DNA of 64,000 nt from Erythrocercus mccallii (lineage: Eukaryota; Chordata; Aves; Passeriformes; Dicruridae), in the NCBI GenBank assembly GCA_013397435.1, contig VZRG01000373.1, positions 62,001 through 126,000 on the forward strand, given 5' to 3'. The notes under the pieces are model-generated. The model did no database searches. It was not told where the DNA came from and worked only from the letters and a program-made list of their open reading frames with translations. Made by a program: the position numbers and the translations under genes. Positions 1-14,000 of the stretch are shown piece after piece; the first letter of the stretch is position 1, and each line of letters begins with the position of its first letter.

Positions 1-2607
1 GCTAGATAAGTACTTCTTAATTCTAGTGATGCATGGCCACCTCCTTCTCAACTGTCTAAAACTACATCTATTTTTTGTGACACCAACAAGTAGGTTTTCT
101 GCCTCACTGGATTCTTTAAGTTGTCTTTTTACCATTCTTTTCCTGATTGCTGCTCTTGCATTTGAAAAACTCTCCTGACAGTGACACAGCTTAACTAACT
201 TTCTGTTTTTAAATAACAGTATTTGTTAGAAAAACATACCTGTCACATGGAATCACTGTCCCTATCACCCTAATCTTCCTGCATGATGTATGAATCCTGC
301 TGACAGTCTTCAGAGCTGGATAATGCTACTTCTAATAGTTTTTTCACCTGTAACTGGATTTGCAGTTGGGGAACTTGAAACAAAATATGTTTTTAAGAAC
401 TGCAAGGAATATTGGTAGTGGGATAAAAATCCTACCTTGCCATTTTGTAGCTGCTTTTTTCACATTCTGGAATGTCCACTTAATGTTTCCTCACTTGTGA
501 TGAGATACTTGGTTAAGCAGCTCTCAGACCCTGTCTTCTGTAGGGAGGAAAAGGTAAGAAGGAGAAGTTCTCTACACAAAGTACAACTTTTTCAACATGT
601 AGTTTGTACTTCTCCATTTCTTAATAGAGTAAAATGTGTTAAGTCAACTGATTGAAAGAATATGGTTGAGAAAAAAAAACATAATTAATCAGAGGAGTAA
701 AGAATATAATATTAGATTTGAAGGGGTTCAACTTTGGGATACACTGGAGGAAAATAAAATGTTTGTACCGTCTGCTCTTTGCATGGGGTGTAACTGGTTA
801 TTGCAGATATAAAAAAGGCTGAATCTTGGGACACTTCTGTTACTGTAACAATGAGAGCTGATAAGAAAAGTTTGAGAAGAGATACATGACATCTGTTAAA
901 GAGGGAGAGGTGGTGGGGAAAGCTTTCATGCCTAAGGTGCCTGGCTTGTGCAGAACTGGCACTTAGGTTTAAAAGAGCTGCTGTTGGTTTATTTTTTTCC
1001 CCTGACCTCAGCGCAGTATATGGAGTACAGTATTTTTCTGCCACCAACTTGCCATTTGCAAGTAGCCTAGCACCTGAATGCCTTCGTATTTTAAGGACTA
1101 TTTCTGTTCATGGAATTGTTTAGGGTGAAAGAGAATGCTAGAGATCACACAGTCCAGCTGCCTGCTGAAAGCAAGACTAATTTCAGTTGGATCAGGAAGC
1201 TCAGAGCTTTGTCCTGTCAGCTTTAGAAAATCTGCAATAATGGAGATGCCAGATCTTATAGACAACCTGCCCTGTTCACCACTTTTATTGGGAATATTTT
1301 TCCCCTTATTTTACTGGAATTTACCTTGGTTTTGCCTCTTCTCCTTTCTCTGTTCCCTACTAAGAAATGTCTGGCTCCATTTCTAACATAGTAGAGCTGA
1401 CTGTAGATGGCAGTTAGATCTTCCTTCACCTCATCATCAGACTGTACAAGTCCCATGTTTCTGAATTCTCCTGTATCAGAGAATTCATCCCTAACACTAG
1501 ACCCTCATCTCACACCCCCTAGACTTGCTTCAGTTCATCAGTCTTCTGCCAAGAAGGCTCCAAAACCAAACACCCTGCTGCAGATATAGCAGATTGCAGT
1601 CTCAAATGTTCAATTTCCTCTGACTTGCTGACTGCAGTCTTCTAATGCAGTTTGCCCTTCACAGTGCTAATTCCCTTCTAGGTCTTTGCATTTGCCTGTA
1701 ATCAGCAGGTTTTCATCCATGATCAATTTATATATCTTTTATAAGAAGTTGTTGACACGAAATGCTGCTAGTTAAAAAATGTAACCTGTTTTATTATGAG
1801 TAAAAACATGTGGAATAGAAAATGATTACTCTGTTCAAATTTTGCATGTACCAACAGCAAATTAAGTGGAGAGCTGTGCACTGTAAACAAGTGCTCTTCC
1901 TGCAGAGCCAGCTGTTTGTTTAGTCCTGAAATTTGTGAACCATTGAAGCTCTGTTTGTAAATGACTTGTTTTGTTCGGTTTTTTAGCAGTGCTTAGGAAA
2001 AAATGTTTTTGTTGAAGAAAATGCATCCTCTTATATGCCTCAGGCATGGGGGAAACAGAATATTAAAGAAAAAGTAAACTGAATTTGTTCCTAAATGGAG
2101 AAATACATTAAGCTTCACATAAGCTTATTGCAACAGCGTATATTTTGGAGCTCATGCTCTAAGCACTTCAAGTGATGCACTTTTCTATATGAAGCTTAAA
2201 TTTAGCATTTTGGTTATTGGATAACAATTTTAAGTGTAGCTTAATACTTAATACTTATGCTCCAGGACCCTGTTGCATGGGTACCTGTATCTTTCCCTGC
2301 ACTATTCACTGCATGAATTTTACATAGAAGCAGATTTTGGGTAGGAGGAGTATAAGAAGGTATTTGTCTCTTGCATGTCAAACCCTTCTGTGTTAATGTA
2401 CAGTATAAATGAGAACTCTATTTCCAACAATACCTTCCTAATACTAAAGATAGCCTAGGAAATGTTGAATCTTAAAGTACCTGAACCTGAAGCCCCTGAT
2501 AGTGGGGCTACACTGTTAGATTATAGGTTAATGCCTTAATTCCTGTAAGGTAGGATCATGACACTGGCCTTTGTTAGGTGTTCCAGCTTCCTGCAGAAGA
2601 AAGATGT

Positions 2608-2632
2608 TATATATATATATATATATATATAT
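2608..2632. repeat. (TA)n microsatellite
   Basis: About 12 uninterrupted TA units lie in EEIG2 intron 1. It is a simple repeat and is likely to be length-polymorphic. Confidence 0.9.
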
Positions 2633-2763
2633 TAATGGAATGTTGCTCCCATTTTAGAAGACTATTTACTACACTAAAAGAAACTCCAGCAATAAATACT
2701 GTATTTTTATCAGGACAGAGCTACCTCTATTAACTTTATTCAGAGAGAGGTGTATCAAAAGTG

Positions 2764-3959
2764 AACTTTAGGTGACAGAAGTCCATTTACACACTCACAA
2801 ATGAGTGCAGACAGCAAAGGCAAGGGAGGGTGGAGGGCCTAAAATAATACCCAGCTCCAGCTATTCCCAGTCCTGCCACAGGAACCATCAGCCCATCAAA
2901 GCCCATCTACGCAAGCCCAGGGACACACAGGCAGGTGGGGAACTGCAATGAAGGGGACACACATCCTCCCTGGGCCCCTCCCAGGGCTGTCCCAGGAGAC
3001 CTTAGCCCCATTGTCTAGGCAGGAAACCCATCATGTTGAACTAAAACATGTTTTGGACTGGGGGGGGGGGGGTTGCTGCCTATGAGACACATCATAGGAT
3101 ACAAGGGAAGAGGCTTATCATGGGACAGTTTGGGGAGGAACTAAAGGTGGAGGAAGGGATGAGTTTGAGAAGAAACAAGTGTGGGGAAAAATATGGAGTT
3201 AAGAGGATAAAGGCCAGTTGGATGTAAATAGTTTGCTGGTTGGTATATGTGTCTGTTTCTAATTAGTAACATCTGCTGAATCTTCCTATTGAAGCACATT
3301 GGGACTCTTCCCTGGGGAAGGGCTCTCTCTTCAGCGTGTGTTGTGGGGTGGGGGATGTCTCAGTGCCAGCAACTGGAGTCAAGAGTGTCACAGGGCTGCC
3401 AGCAGCAGGAGAGGCCAGAGCGAGCACACTTACGCCATGGGAGTGTCACAGGGCTGCCAGCAGCAGGAGAGGCCAGAGCGAGCACACTTACGCCATGGGA
3501 GTGGGACTGTGGGTCACAGGGCCCTGTGTGTCCGCTCTGCCACCAGCTGCCCTGGGACCGTGGGCCAGAGCACTTGGGTGCCAGCACCTGGAGAGCCCAG
3601 ATGGGTTACAGCAAATGCCAGCCACTGGGGTGGGACCGGCCGTCAGAGATCCTGAGTGTGCTGCCAGCACCTGCGGCAGATGCAGTCGGGGATGGAGCTG
3701 GACTGTGGAGCGGGTGGGATAGCCTGGGAGCCATACACAGGTCTCTAGCTAAGGGTGTGTCTAGCACAGCTCTGCTGCTCAGCCCCAGGCGAGGGCTGAG
3801 GCTGTCGGTGCCCCGTGTGCCGGCTGTGTGTGCTGGCAGCGGCGCTTCCCGGGAGCACTTCAGCCTCCCTGCTGCCTGCCTCTGAGGAGTGGAGCTGCTG
3901 CAGCCTCACTTCTCTCAGGCTATCTTATCAACGTGATAAACAAACAAAACTTAGGTGAC
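2764..3959. repeat. GC-rich repeat-like insert, family not identified
   Basis: This block is richer in G+C than its AT-rich surroundings. It contains a 13-G run (3060-3072) and a two-copy 58-bp tandem repeat (3383-3498). Near-identical direct repeats flank it: aactttaggtgac at 2764-2776 and aacttaggtgac at 3948-3959, the second preceded by an A-rich stretch. Parts of it recall songbird interspersed repeats, possibly an LTR, but I cannot name the family or prove the borders. The 198-residue open frame at 3289-3885 is low-complexity and has no recognisable domain, so I do not call it a gene. Confidence 0.5.
3383..3498. repeat. 58-bp tandem duplication
   Basis: Two head-to-tail copies with a period of 58 bp (3383-3440 and 3441-3498) both run from gagtgtcacagggctgcc to cacacttacgccatgg. 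A third copy begins and diverges after a few bases. The copies are identical as read, which suggests a recent duplication or conversion. Confidence 0.9.
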
Positions 3960-4079
3960 TCTCATCAAATTACCACCTTTAAAAGATAATAATAATATTC
4001 TCATTTACCTCATGTAGTGAAAAAGCTATTTCTTTACAGTGTTTCTAGTGGCTAGATAACTCAGGTTCTGTTCACACAG

Positions 4080-4144
4080 AATGCTGTAAGATGCACTAGC
4101 AAACACCTTACAGCTTAATGCTGTAAGATGCATTAGCAAGCACC
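4080..4144. repeat. 28-bp direct repeat with 9-bp spacer
   Basis: Two copies of a 28-base unit starting aatgctgtaagatgca lie at 4080-4107 and 4117-4144 and differ at two positions (cac/cat and aaa/aag). This is a local duplication in intron 1 with no function suggested by the sequence. Confidence 0.8.
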
Positions 4145-7100
4145 ACTTTCTTTGACATAAAGAAGTGTACTGATCCAGATGAATCCAAAAGTAGTTCTGG
4201 AAGTACTTTCATGTGAACATAGTCTGATATAAAGGCTGAATGGCATCTTAAAATAAATGATGGCAATTTATTGTTTCTTCGGTGACCAGGAAATGTAAAA
4301 TAATTGCTCTACAAACACAAGCAGTTTAACATAATCATCCCCATATGGCTAAAGATCCTAATAGGCTGTTTAGAATAACTCAGATAAAAACCTGAATAAA
4401 TTTTCTGATTTGGAGCACAGTCTTTTGGTAAATGTCCACAAGGAGTTTTGGCTTCTTTATTTTAGAGCCTCTCATGCTAAAGTTTTTCCATTTAGCAAGA
4501 AGGGCTTTTCCCCATGACACTGAAGGTCCCTAAAAGTGATTTATTTTTGGGTTTATAGCTATTTGCTGGAACATGCCATTATTCATAGACTTTATCCATG
4601 TGGAAATGAACAAACAATCTGATGAACATAAACACCTTAAAAAGAAGTCCCTCACTTGCTAACAATTTAGGATGAGGAGGTGACTAGATTAGGATTTATT
4701 GTCTATTGAGTTTACTTTTTTTCTCTGTTGTGTGTCAGAAGAAAAATCCAATACTGCTATTCAACATTTTAAGTGGCAATTGTGTATCATACACAAAGCA
4801 TCTACAAATTAGGACCTGTTTACAGCTTAAATCTTGCATTTGAAATTGAGTCAATGTGAAATTGTCCCTCTACAGAAAAAAACAGTGATGGTAACACACT
4901 ATACTTTGGAGTCATTTTATCCTACAGTATCTGTTTATTGAATTTATTCTTGGTTACATACTACTGACAGCATCTATTCAATTACACCAAAGCACTACAG
5001 CTTACTATGTATTCCAGTGCATCTTGGTAACTAAGATACATTTTGATTAAGAAAACAACTGGTTTTGCTTTGCATGTGGTAAAGTGACTGGGAGGCTCAT
5101 AGGAAACTGACTCAGAACGGAAAGCTCTCCCCAGCGTCCCTGCAGCACTGGCACAGCTGCCAGAAGTTGTCTGGGTTCATTTCCATAGCAGCCAATCAAT
5201 ACAGCTGTTTATTTTCTAAAGGCCTTGCACTTTACTAAGAATCTTATAAACTTAGATGTTACTGTTGAAGTTAAATGTTCTGATTATTTGACCTTTTTTC
5301 AGCATGATAGGAATAGTTAGATGGTACTCCTCTTTACTAAAAAAAAATCCTGAATTAAAAGGCATCAATTTTTTTTCTTTTATATAGTGCAATTATAAGA
5401 ACTGTTTGGGAATAGGGGTAGTTGGTTGGGTTATGGGTTTTTTTATGTTGGTTTTTTCTTTTTTGAATTGTGTACAAATTTTTCAAATGTCTTGTGATTG
5501 ATGTGTGCCAGTGAAAGAAACTAATGATACTTTTTTTCTGACACCCTTATGAGAAGGAAGCAGAATTCCTGGTTTTATTTGATTTTATTTTTAGAAAAAT
5601 TAGATCATCAGTATCCACAACTGAAGCCTTTTTACTGCCACTTCTTCCTATTGTTTGTAAATCTTGGCCTGTGACATGAGTGGACTGAGTCTATCAAAAG
5701 CAGAGTGATTTAGTTCTATCTTCCTTACTTGAACCATTATACCCATGTAGTAGTACTGGTATGCCGAAATAAATTCAAAATCCTTAAAGATTTTAAGGCT
5801 ACTTACATTTCTCAAGCAGATGTTACTTATATTGATCTTGCATTTACAAGCAAAAATGCATTTAATGTTCACTGCATTATCTTTTGCTCCTATGTGAGCG
5901 ATGTCTGGATCATTGTAACTGTAGAATGTGCAGCTGCTTTGACCTTGCTGTAGAGACAGGAGGCTGTTCTGAGAAGCAGAAACAACTTGAACCATTATAC
6001 TGAGCAGTACAAAGGTTTTGGCACATCACTTTGACTTTATGAGTTTATAAAAACACTTTTTCAGTGAAAAAAAGTATCATTATTACTAACTGGAAATGTT
6101 CCAGAAGCAAAAACACTGCAAGAACTTAGCAAAATGATGAATAGCAGCACTAGTGATGCTGTTATTGGTAGAGTCAGTGGTGGCCTGGGTGACAAGGAAA
6201 GGGTGGGAAGGACGATGACTGCTGTCCTACTTCTGTAACAAGCAGATGAAATGAGAAAGAATTTTCTGATCTTTATGTGGATGACAAGTGAACTCTTTCA
6301 GTTTAGTGGCACTGTTTTATATGCATCACAAATGTTAGCAGTTATCAATTATCCCTTTTAAGGGTGTATTTTACGTGATGTCTTCTGGTCTGAACCTGTT
6401 TCAATATAGATGTAACTATTTGTAATTTGCCTTTTTTGAATTACATTTCTTTTGTGTATTTAAATAACTCACATGACAGTAGGATGGGATTCTTTTTTCC
6501 CACAATACAGGAAAGTTTGCAATGTAAAACATCCCAGATAAAGAGTAGATTATGGTGTTTACAGAGCATGTTCCTTTCAGGTCACATGCTTGAATGTGAC
6601 TCAGTGTTGTATCATCAGAATCTGTTAGTCTGTTGTGGTCATTACACTGAGTCATTTTAGGCTGGCTGATTTATTCCCACCTTAGGAAGTCACAGTGCAG
6701 TGAGCCCTGGAGCTGGCAGTCTCACCAGCAAAGGGAGCTTTTGTGAGCGCCCTGCAATTCTTCATTTTTCTATATATGTGATGAACTCTGGCTCCAGCTT
6801 CTGCAGAACCATAGGATTTTATCTGCTAAAGACTTCAAACTGCTTCTTCAATAATAAGCTGCTGTCAGAAGTTAGTATAAAACATAGGTATGTATCAGGA
6901 AAATGGAAGAGGAAAAAGGAGAAATATTTTTATATGTGAAGATGGTACTTCAGTGGTTAGACTGATAGAAGAAATGATCAGTTTCTTCACAGTTTCAAGT
7001 TGTGAATTTAGAAACATGGGGCTAGAAAAGTACTTTTGATTATTGAGGAAAGCACTCAGAATCACAGTCTTTATGCCCCTTGTTAGTGACAAACTGGCCA

Positions 7101-8080
7101 ACCTCATAATAAAATACAGTAAAGACTTTTTATGCATCTACTTCTCTTATTTGAAAGCTGTCCCAGAAGCTTGCTCTGTAGTTTGAGGCCTTCTAACTTC
7201 CAGTTTTTAATGGATGTTTGATCATGCTTTATTTTGGTCTTAACCACTTCTCATATGACTTAAAAGTTATTTGGTCTCTCAAGTATTTGAATCACCAGTG
7301 TATTTTTATTATATTTTTTTTCTTTTAAGATGCAGGGGTTTTCCTCCCTGTGCCTGTTCATTTTGCAGTCTGTTCTTGGTCAGAATTACCCAAACAGAAT
7401 GTGTTCTGTCTGAGCCTCACAAAATGACATTCATAACTGAAAGCATCCTATCTCCTGCCTTTTTCTCACTGCATCATACTGTCAGATTGTTATCCTCCTG
7501 TGAGAAACAGATCCCTTCAGATGTGTCAGCTTATTTTGCTCTCAAATGGCAAACTCACAGTATGTAGCTGCAATTCTCATTTGCCCCAAGTGCATTACTT
7601 TGTGTCTGGTTACTGCACATCATCTCCTTTCTACTTTTCCAGGCCTCAAATCTATGTAGTTTTGCTTGTATGATGCTCCTTTCCTCTGAACTAAAAAACA
7701 ACTTGTCAAAGATGCCCTCTTGAGCGCATTGCAAAGCTCAGCAGCCTGGGAGACAGTGCCTGGGAGCTGATGTTCAGGAAGACTCCACTCTCCTGAGGCA
7801 AAGTGAAGAAGTTACACTCTCATTCATTTGCAAAAACACAGGGCTATTGAATTCTTGTGGAGGTCTAATACTGTGTTCAAGGTTTGAAACAGTTATTAGT
7901 CGTGCTACACTGTTAAAAGCAGAATGGGGGATTATTATATTCAGGCCTTGGACCAGAATTTTCATGAAGTGGCCACTTTACAAAGAGTGGAACCAGTGTT
8001 TGTTCTTGAGCTGTCTTATTGCAGCGTATGGTTCTGAATGTATGTGCAACTAACAGTGAGCATATGCTCTCTACTTGCAG

Positions 8081-11000
8081 GGAAGTAGTACAGGCAAATT
8101 GTGTCCGCTGGAAGAAAAAGTTCTTCTTTATGTGTAAGATCAGTGCCAGTGCTACAACAGGGATTCTGGATACTTGCACTTGTAGAGTGTCTGTACGGAA
8201 GGTAAGCAGGTTTTTTTCCCCCCCTCCTCTTTCCTTGCTTGTTCTTCCTTTGTTTTGTTTTAATTTTTGAATGTCTGATAAACTTCATAAAGCAAATTTT
8301 AGCTGCAATCACATCAGGTATTCCTTTAGTCAAAATTTTGTAGTAATCTTATTACTTTACTTTGACTAATTTATTGGGGGGGTTGTTTTTATTGAAGAAA
8401 TCCCATTTTCCAGCAGGGCAGCATAGGAATTTCTCTTTGGTGTTTATAAAGTTAGCTCTTGATTGACACTTCCAGCAAGCAGCAGTATGCTTGGAAGCCT
8501 GAACTGTGCAAAGTACCAGAATTTTGCATGCAGCACATCCTACCTTTGGGGCCAGACCTTGTAAGAGCCAAATGCCAGCTGGCATCGGCCACTTGCTGTT
8601 CCTCTCTCCAAGACAAGGGTGTCTTGCTGGCCTGCTCCAAAGGCTTTATGAATATTAAGGTCTAAATGACAATAGCATGGTCTAGCAAATGTGTGGGGAG
8701 ATATTTGAAAATAAAGATTAATGCCTGCTTTTCAAAAAAAAAAAACCAACAAAACCAAAAAAACAAAGAAAAATCCTGAGTCAGTATATTTAATGGCTTA
8801 ACGGTGTGTCTTTTTTCCTTTTTCCTTTTTTCTTTTTCTAGGAATTAAAAGGAGGAAAGGCATATGCAAAGGTAAATTAAGATGTAGCTAATTTTGCCTA
8901 CAGATAAGCTTTTCTTTCTTGCCATTTTATGCCCTTTTAAAGTAATTCCAGAATAGTACTTAATACCCATGACTTCATAATGTGCATTATAGTGACACAG
9001 TGCTGTTGGAACTTTCAATCAGTGTATTTAGTAAGTATATAACACTGTTATACCACCAGAACTCAGGCTGGTATGCCGAAAGTGTTACTAAAAGTAAACA
9101 TTTACATTAAAAATTAAAGAAAACTCTCTACATTCTTTTTCTCTCTTTGCACTTTAAATTTTTAACTGAAAATAGAACTATGCTGAATTTTACACTCCGG
9201 GTTTATTTTCTACTTTTTGCCTCCGTCCATTCCCTTTAACAGGCATCCTCTTGCACATATTTGAAAGAAACTGCTATTGAGTGGTACTCAATATGTAATT
9301 AGCAAGTACCTTCATTTAGCCAAATGCCTACTACTAATTGTCATTTTCTCTCAACAGCTGGGATTTGCAGATCTAAATCTAGCAGAGTTTGCTGGATCGG
9401 GAAATACCACTCGTCGCTGTTTACTGGAAGGTTATGATACCAAAAACACAAGACAAGATAACTCCATTCTCAAAGTAATTTCTTGCCTTTATCATACTTA
9501 AAGCAATAAAGCAGAGAACAAGTGCTATTTTTAAGCACCTAATGAAATTTAAAACTTACTTGCTGAACCTCTTTCTGGAAAGAAAGCTATTTCAAGTAAA
9601 ACCAAAAGTGTTGTTTAGAGACGATCATTAAAATCCACACAGTAAAAAAATAGAATTTGTCCTATCTTTGAAATGGAGCTGGATAGCTGTAAAAGGAAAG
9701 CTTTTAAAAGGTGTTCCTAGTCTAAGGGGTGCTGAAAATTAACACGTTAATATATGGTATTTTCAAGACTGGGAAATTTTCTGTGCATCTTTCTAAGAGT
9801 GAATGCATTAATTGGCTTGTCTACGTACAAGCCACCCTCAATACCTCCATGACTCCTGGGATTTTGCTGTTTTCTGTTTGATAGTAATCACTGTAACAGT
9901 TAGAGAGAATTCTTGCAAGACACCCACTCTGACATTCTCTTCAGAGAATTAGTACAGGGAGTTAAAAAAAACTGAATAAGCTCCATAAACCTGAAAATAA
10001 TTCTGTTGAGACTGTTTCAGGTAATTTAAAAATAAAATTCTTTTCCTACTGAGACACTAGGATTAATTTTCCACATTATTCAGTATATAGTCTGTGCATG
10101 GACTTTCTGATCTAACAGTCACAGACTGTCCAGAACACTTGTAATTGACGGTTTTGACCTGCCTAACAAGCCTTCAATGCACTGTGTCCTATGGCTTATT
10201 TTCCCCATGTGCTTTTGCTGTCTCTGCTGTTAGCACAACCCGTCCTGAGAGCCAGCAGTCTGCTGAACACCCTCAACAAAGAACATACTTCAGCACCCAC
10301 TGGTCTAAACAATGTTCTGTTTGCTTATTCAGGTTTCTTGGCTCTGTTTTTCCCTTGAAGCCATCTTAATTATTAATAATTCTAAGATTCTCCTTGATAT
10401 ATGTGTAACTACGTTACTTTAATGGTATTTTGTGTTGTTTGTATGTCTAAGATAAAAGATGTCATTTTTTGCCAAAGTGTGTTTATTTGCATGTGTGTTG
10501 ATGGCATTTTATTTTTCTTAAATACAACATTTGTGGCAAATATAACTTGCTTACATGACCATGTGTGTGTCACAGACAATTTTTTTTTTTATTATGGTGG
10601 ATTTTGTTTTCTTAATGTGTAGGTTTTGATCAACATGCAGCTGATGTCTGGAGACCCATGCTTTAAAACGTAAGTTTGTAAAAAATCTCTGTGGAGTGGT
10701 GTTTTGATTGTACATTCCATGTTGAGAACTACACTTCTAATTTGTGTTTTTACATCTCTCCAATCTGGCAACAGTATTAAAAAAAAAAAGCCACAAAAAA
10801 TGGAATGGTAGCTGAATAATGACCAACATGGTAAAACTGCCAGTAGAAGTTTCATAGTTCTTGCTGTTAGGTACTTAGTATCAAGCATAGAATACTCACC
10901 TGTACATCTGTAATGTGAAAAAAAACCACTTCAGGGAAACTGTTCCTGCAGCAACCTTATATAAATATACTTGGTAGGGGGTGATCTGACTAATACTTGT

Positions 11001-14000
11001 GTCTGGAAAATGTGCTGCTATACCTTTTATTCATAAGTCTCAGATGATTTTGAAATATTCATTTGCAAAAAAACCCTAACAAACAACAGAGGTGTGATAT
11101 GACTTAGTACAAGAGAAAGCACTTAAGAGATATTTAGTTACTAAGACATTATGCAGCTTAGCAAAAGATACAAGAGGTAACATCTGAGGGGCAGGTAGCT
11201 AGGAAAATTCACTGCTATATATTGAGGATCGTTTGGCCTTGTTGTCCTTAACTTGTAGTTAAGGAAGTGTAAGAGTTGTGCTGTGGTTTTGTAACACTGA
11301 ACACTGTAGAATCTCATCTTGTGGTTACTGAATAAATAGCAAGAGGGTACTATCTGAATTTGTCTGATTGGATGAAACTTTTCTGTATCCCTAGTTACTT
11401 AGCACCTCTTTTACTGCGGAACAACTTTAGTAGATTTACTTTAGAGTCAGACTTACTAACAACTACATCACTGGAACTGATAAACAGTTCTTCAAAGGCA
11501 ACTAATCATTAGTCTTGGATACTAACAAAGCAATGTATTTGTTATTTTACTGCCTATTACTGAAGGAGTTGAAATTAGTACCTAAATAGCTTTTTGGATC
11601 CCAAGGAAAAAATCTCTTTTTCAAATTATTCAGACTTGGCGTTTTCTTCCAAACTGGTGATATAACCATTTCCTGGAACATAAACTTTCAACACAAACAG
11701 AACAAAAAATTTATCTATTCCAGATGTCCTTTGTAGAAGGAAAAATAAACCTTAAAACAGTTTCACAATCTGGAATCAACTACATATTTTATGAAGAAGC
11801 CTAGAAGGCTTAGTGTTTGATCTGGGATGACATCCCTGAAACCGTTCAGTTCTTGCTTTCAAAAGTGTATTATGCAGTTAAGTCACACAGGCACTGTATT
11901 TTTACAAGTGCTTTTTTCTTTCTCTCTTTACTTTCAAACATAAGCTAAGAGGAGCTTTGTCACTCTGCTTGAACACAGTGACTAATTTATTGACTATGTC
12001 AAATCTAAAAATATGAACAAAGACCCATTTGTATGCAGACCAACAGTCTGTTCCCAAAGTAGAAAATAACAAAGCATTAAAAAAACCCCTGTAGGTAACA
12101 CCTTGAAATGTATTTTGTTTGTATTTGCTTGCAAGAGATTGCTTGGATTTTGTCATTTTCTAATTAGTTTCTTTTGCACTAGCAAAACACAAACTAAGAG
12201 ATTTATTAATTTAATAGGATTTCTTTTTGGGTCTTGGTATTAACTCAAACAGGTACTTCAGCTTTATTAAAAGCCTTTTAATATTGAACTAAAATTTCAA
12301 TTATGTAATACATGATGCTTTTTTATTTTGAAGGAGGTAAAATTTAGAAGGCAATACAGGGAGATGGTGCCATAGGCCCCTTTATTAGGAGCTGGATGGG
12401 TTATCAGCCCAGAATCATTTCCTGCCCTATGACAGGGATGAAACAAAGGCAGGAGTATGTCCCAGCACAGAAGCCAACTTGGCCAACTGTTGTCCATGTT
12501 GGGATTTTTTTAACTTACCACCTTTCCATGTATTCTATCAGCTACTGAATTAAATATATTCTTAGCTTGTAAGCTGTCCTGTGATTCATACACTTAAAAC
12601 AAAAAAAAAAAAAAAAAAAGAAACAACTTCAAATTAATGATACATCACTCCACCAATCACCAGAAAAGGAAAAGCCTCTCCCAGGAACCCCAGAAGCCTG
12701 AGGGCTGAGCAGATTGATTCTGTAAAATGTCCTTAAGCTCAACAGCAAAAGCTTATTTTTCTTCATTTCCTTCAACATGGGACTAGGCAGCATGTTTCCA
12801 GAAAAAATCATAGGTGTGTTAACTCGATGCACAGTATGAATTATGCCAACATATTTGAAAGGAAAACTATGTGCTGATCATTTTGTAGGGATTAAAACAG
12901 AAGTACAGCAAATCTTAACCACCTTTTTCTTACAGGCCTCCTTCCACAGCAACATCTATAGCAATTGCTGGAGAATCAGAGTCTTTGCATGAAGACAGGA
13001 AAGGTGGAGAAAACTTAAAAGCAACACATCTGGGTATAGCAGGTATAGAATAATGCTCTTAATTTTTTCCATGCTTTTATAACTGGCCTCATAGTTTCAA
13101 GATGTTTCAAAATACTTCAAATCTGAAAGGGATGCTGACAGTTGGCCTGCAAAGGAACTTTCTTACATGGCTTGTGAGTTTCTGCTTCAAACACAGCTGA
13201 AGTTTTTAAGCAGGTTAGCTTTTCAGACAGAAAACACCTGGCACAACGTTCTACTATGATACTGGAGAAAGAATGGTCATCTCGTTAATATTGACACCAG
13301 ACAAATTTACAACTACATTTCATACAAATCTAACCCAATGGTACTCTCTGTTTTGCTCAGATACATATTACAATTTTTATTTTTTAAAGAATGTATATTT
13401 GTAAACATACATGGTATTTTTGCAGCACTTGAATCTCCAAATGGTTTGTAGAAAATCAGTGTCAAGTCTCTAATCCCTCTGGGAAATGTGACTTTTGAGT
13501 CTAATCACAATTACAGGCAAAGTAGCAGTAAAGCTGCTAAATGTGCAGCTACTGATGTGCACATGTTGCAGATATCTCATCGAAGAGTGCCTCAGTCCCA
13601 GATGAACTTGGTGCATGTGGACATTCCAGAACATCAAGCTATGCAAGCCAGCAATCAAAACTGTCAGGTAGTTGTTCACAATTTTGTTTTGAGTTGTCGG
13701 GGATTATTTTTCTTTTGCAGGCTTAGAGAGTGGAAGACAAGTTTACTTTTATGTTTTAAAAAGGGTTTGGGTTGAACGCTTTTTCCTTGGAGTTTCAGGT
13801 GTGGTAAGGGTAAAATTTTTTCCTCTCTTAAAATTTACTGGATTCACTGGATTATCTCTTCAGATGCAAGACAGCTTTTTGCCTTTGCTCCCTCTAATTA
13901 ACATAGCTGAATGAGATTTTTACCTCTTCCATGAGTAAAAAAACGGAGACTTAGCTCTAAAAGCTGAAGGGGATGATAGTTATCATTCCAATTGTTTTGA

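Larger units (their letters stand above)
1..8080 (+). other. EEIG2: EEIG2 intron 1 (3' part)
   Basis: This is non-coding sequence upstream of the first EEIG2 exon in the window. It ends in a good 3' splice site (ctctacttgcag, AG at 8079-8080). The N-terminal ~49 residues known from mammalian FAM102B are not found here in any frame, so their exon lies left of position 1. The intron holds a (TA)n run, a 13-G run, a GC-rich insert with a 58-bp tandem repeat, and a short 37-bp-period duplication, all listed separately. The remainder is AT-rich with no supported gene. The open frames are short and lack codon structure or homology. Confidence 0.8.

Noticed and set aside
3289..3885. 198-residue open frame in EEIG2 intron 1
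   Set aside because: It lies in the GC-rich insert and spans the 58-bp repeat. The product is low-complexity, other frames are open as well, and there is no known domain.
1..8080. search for the first EEIG2 coding exon
   Set aside because: No frame encodes the expected N-terminus ending just before REVVQAN, so the exon is taken to lie left of the window.
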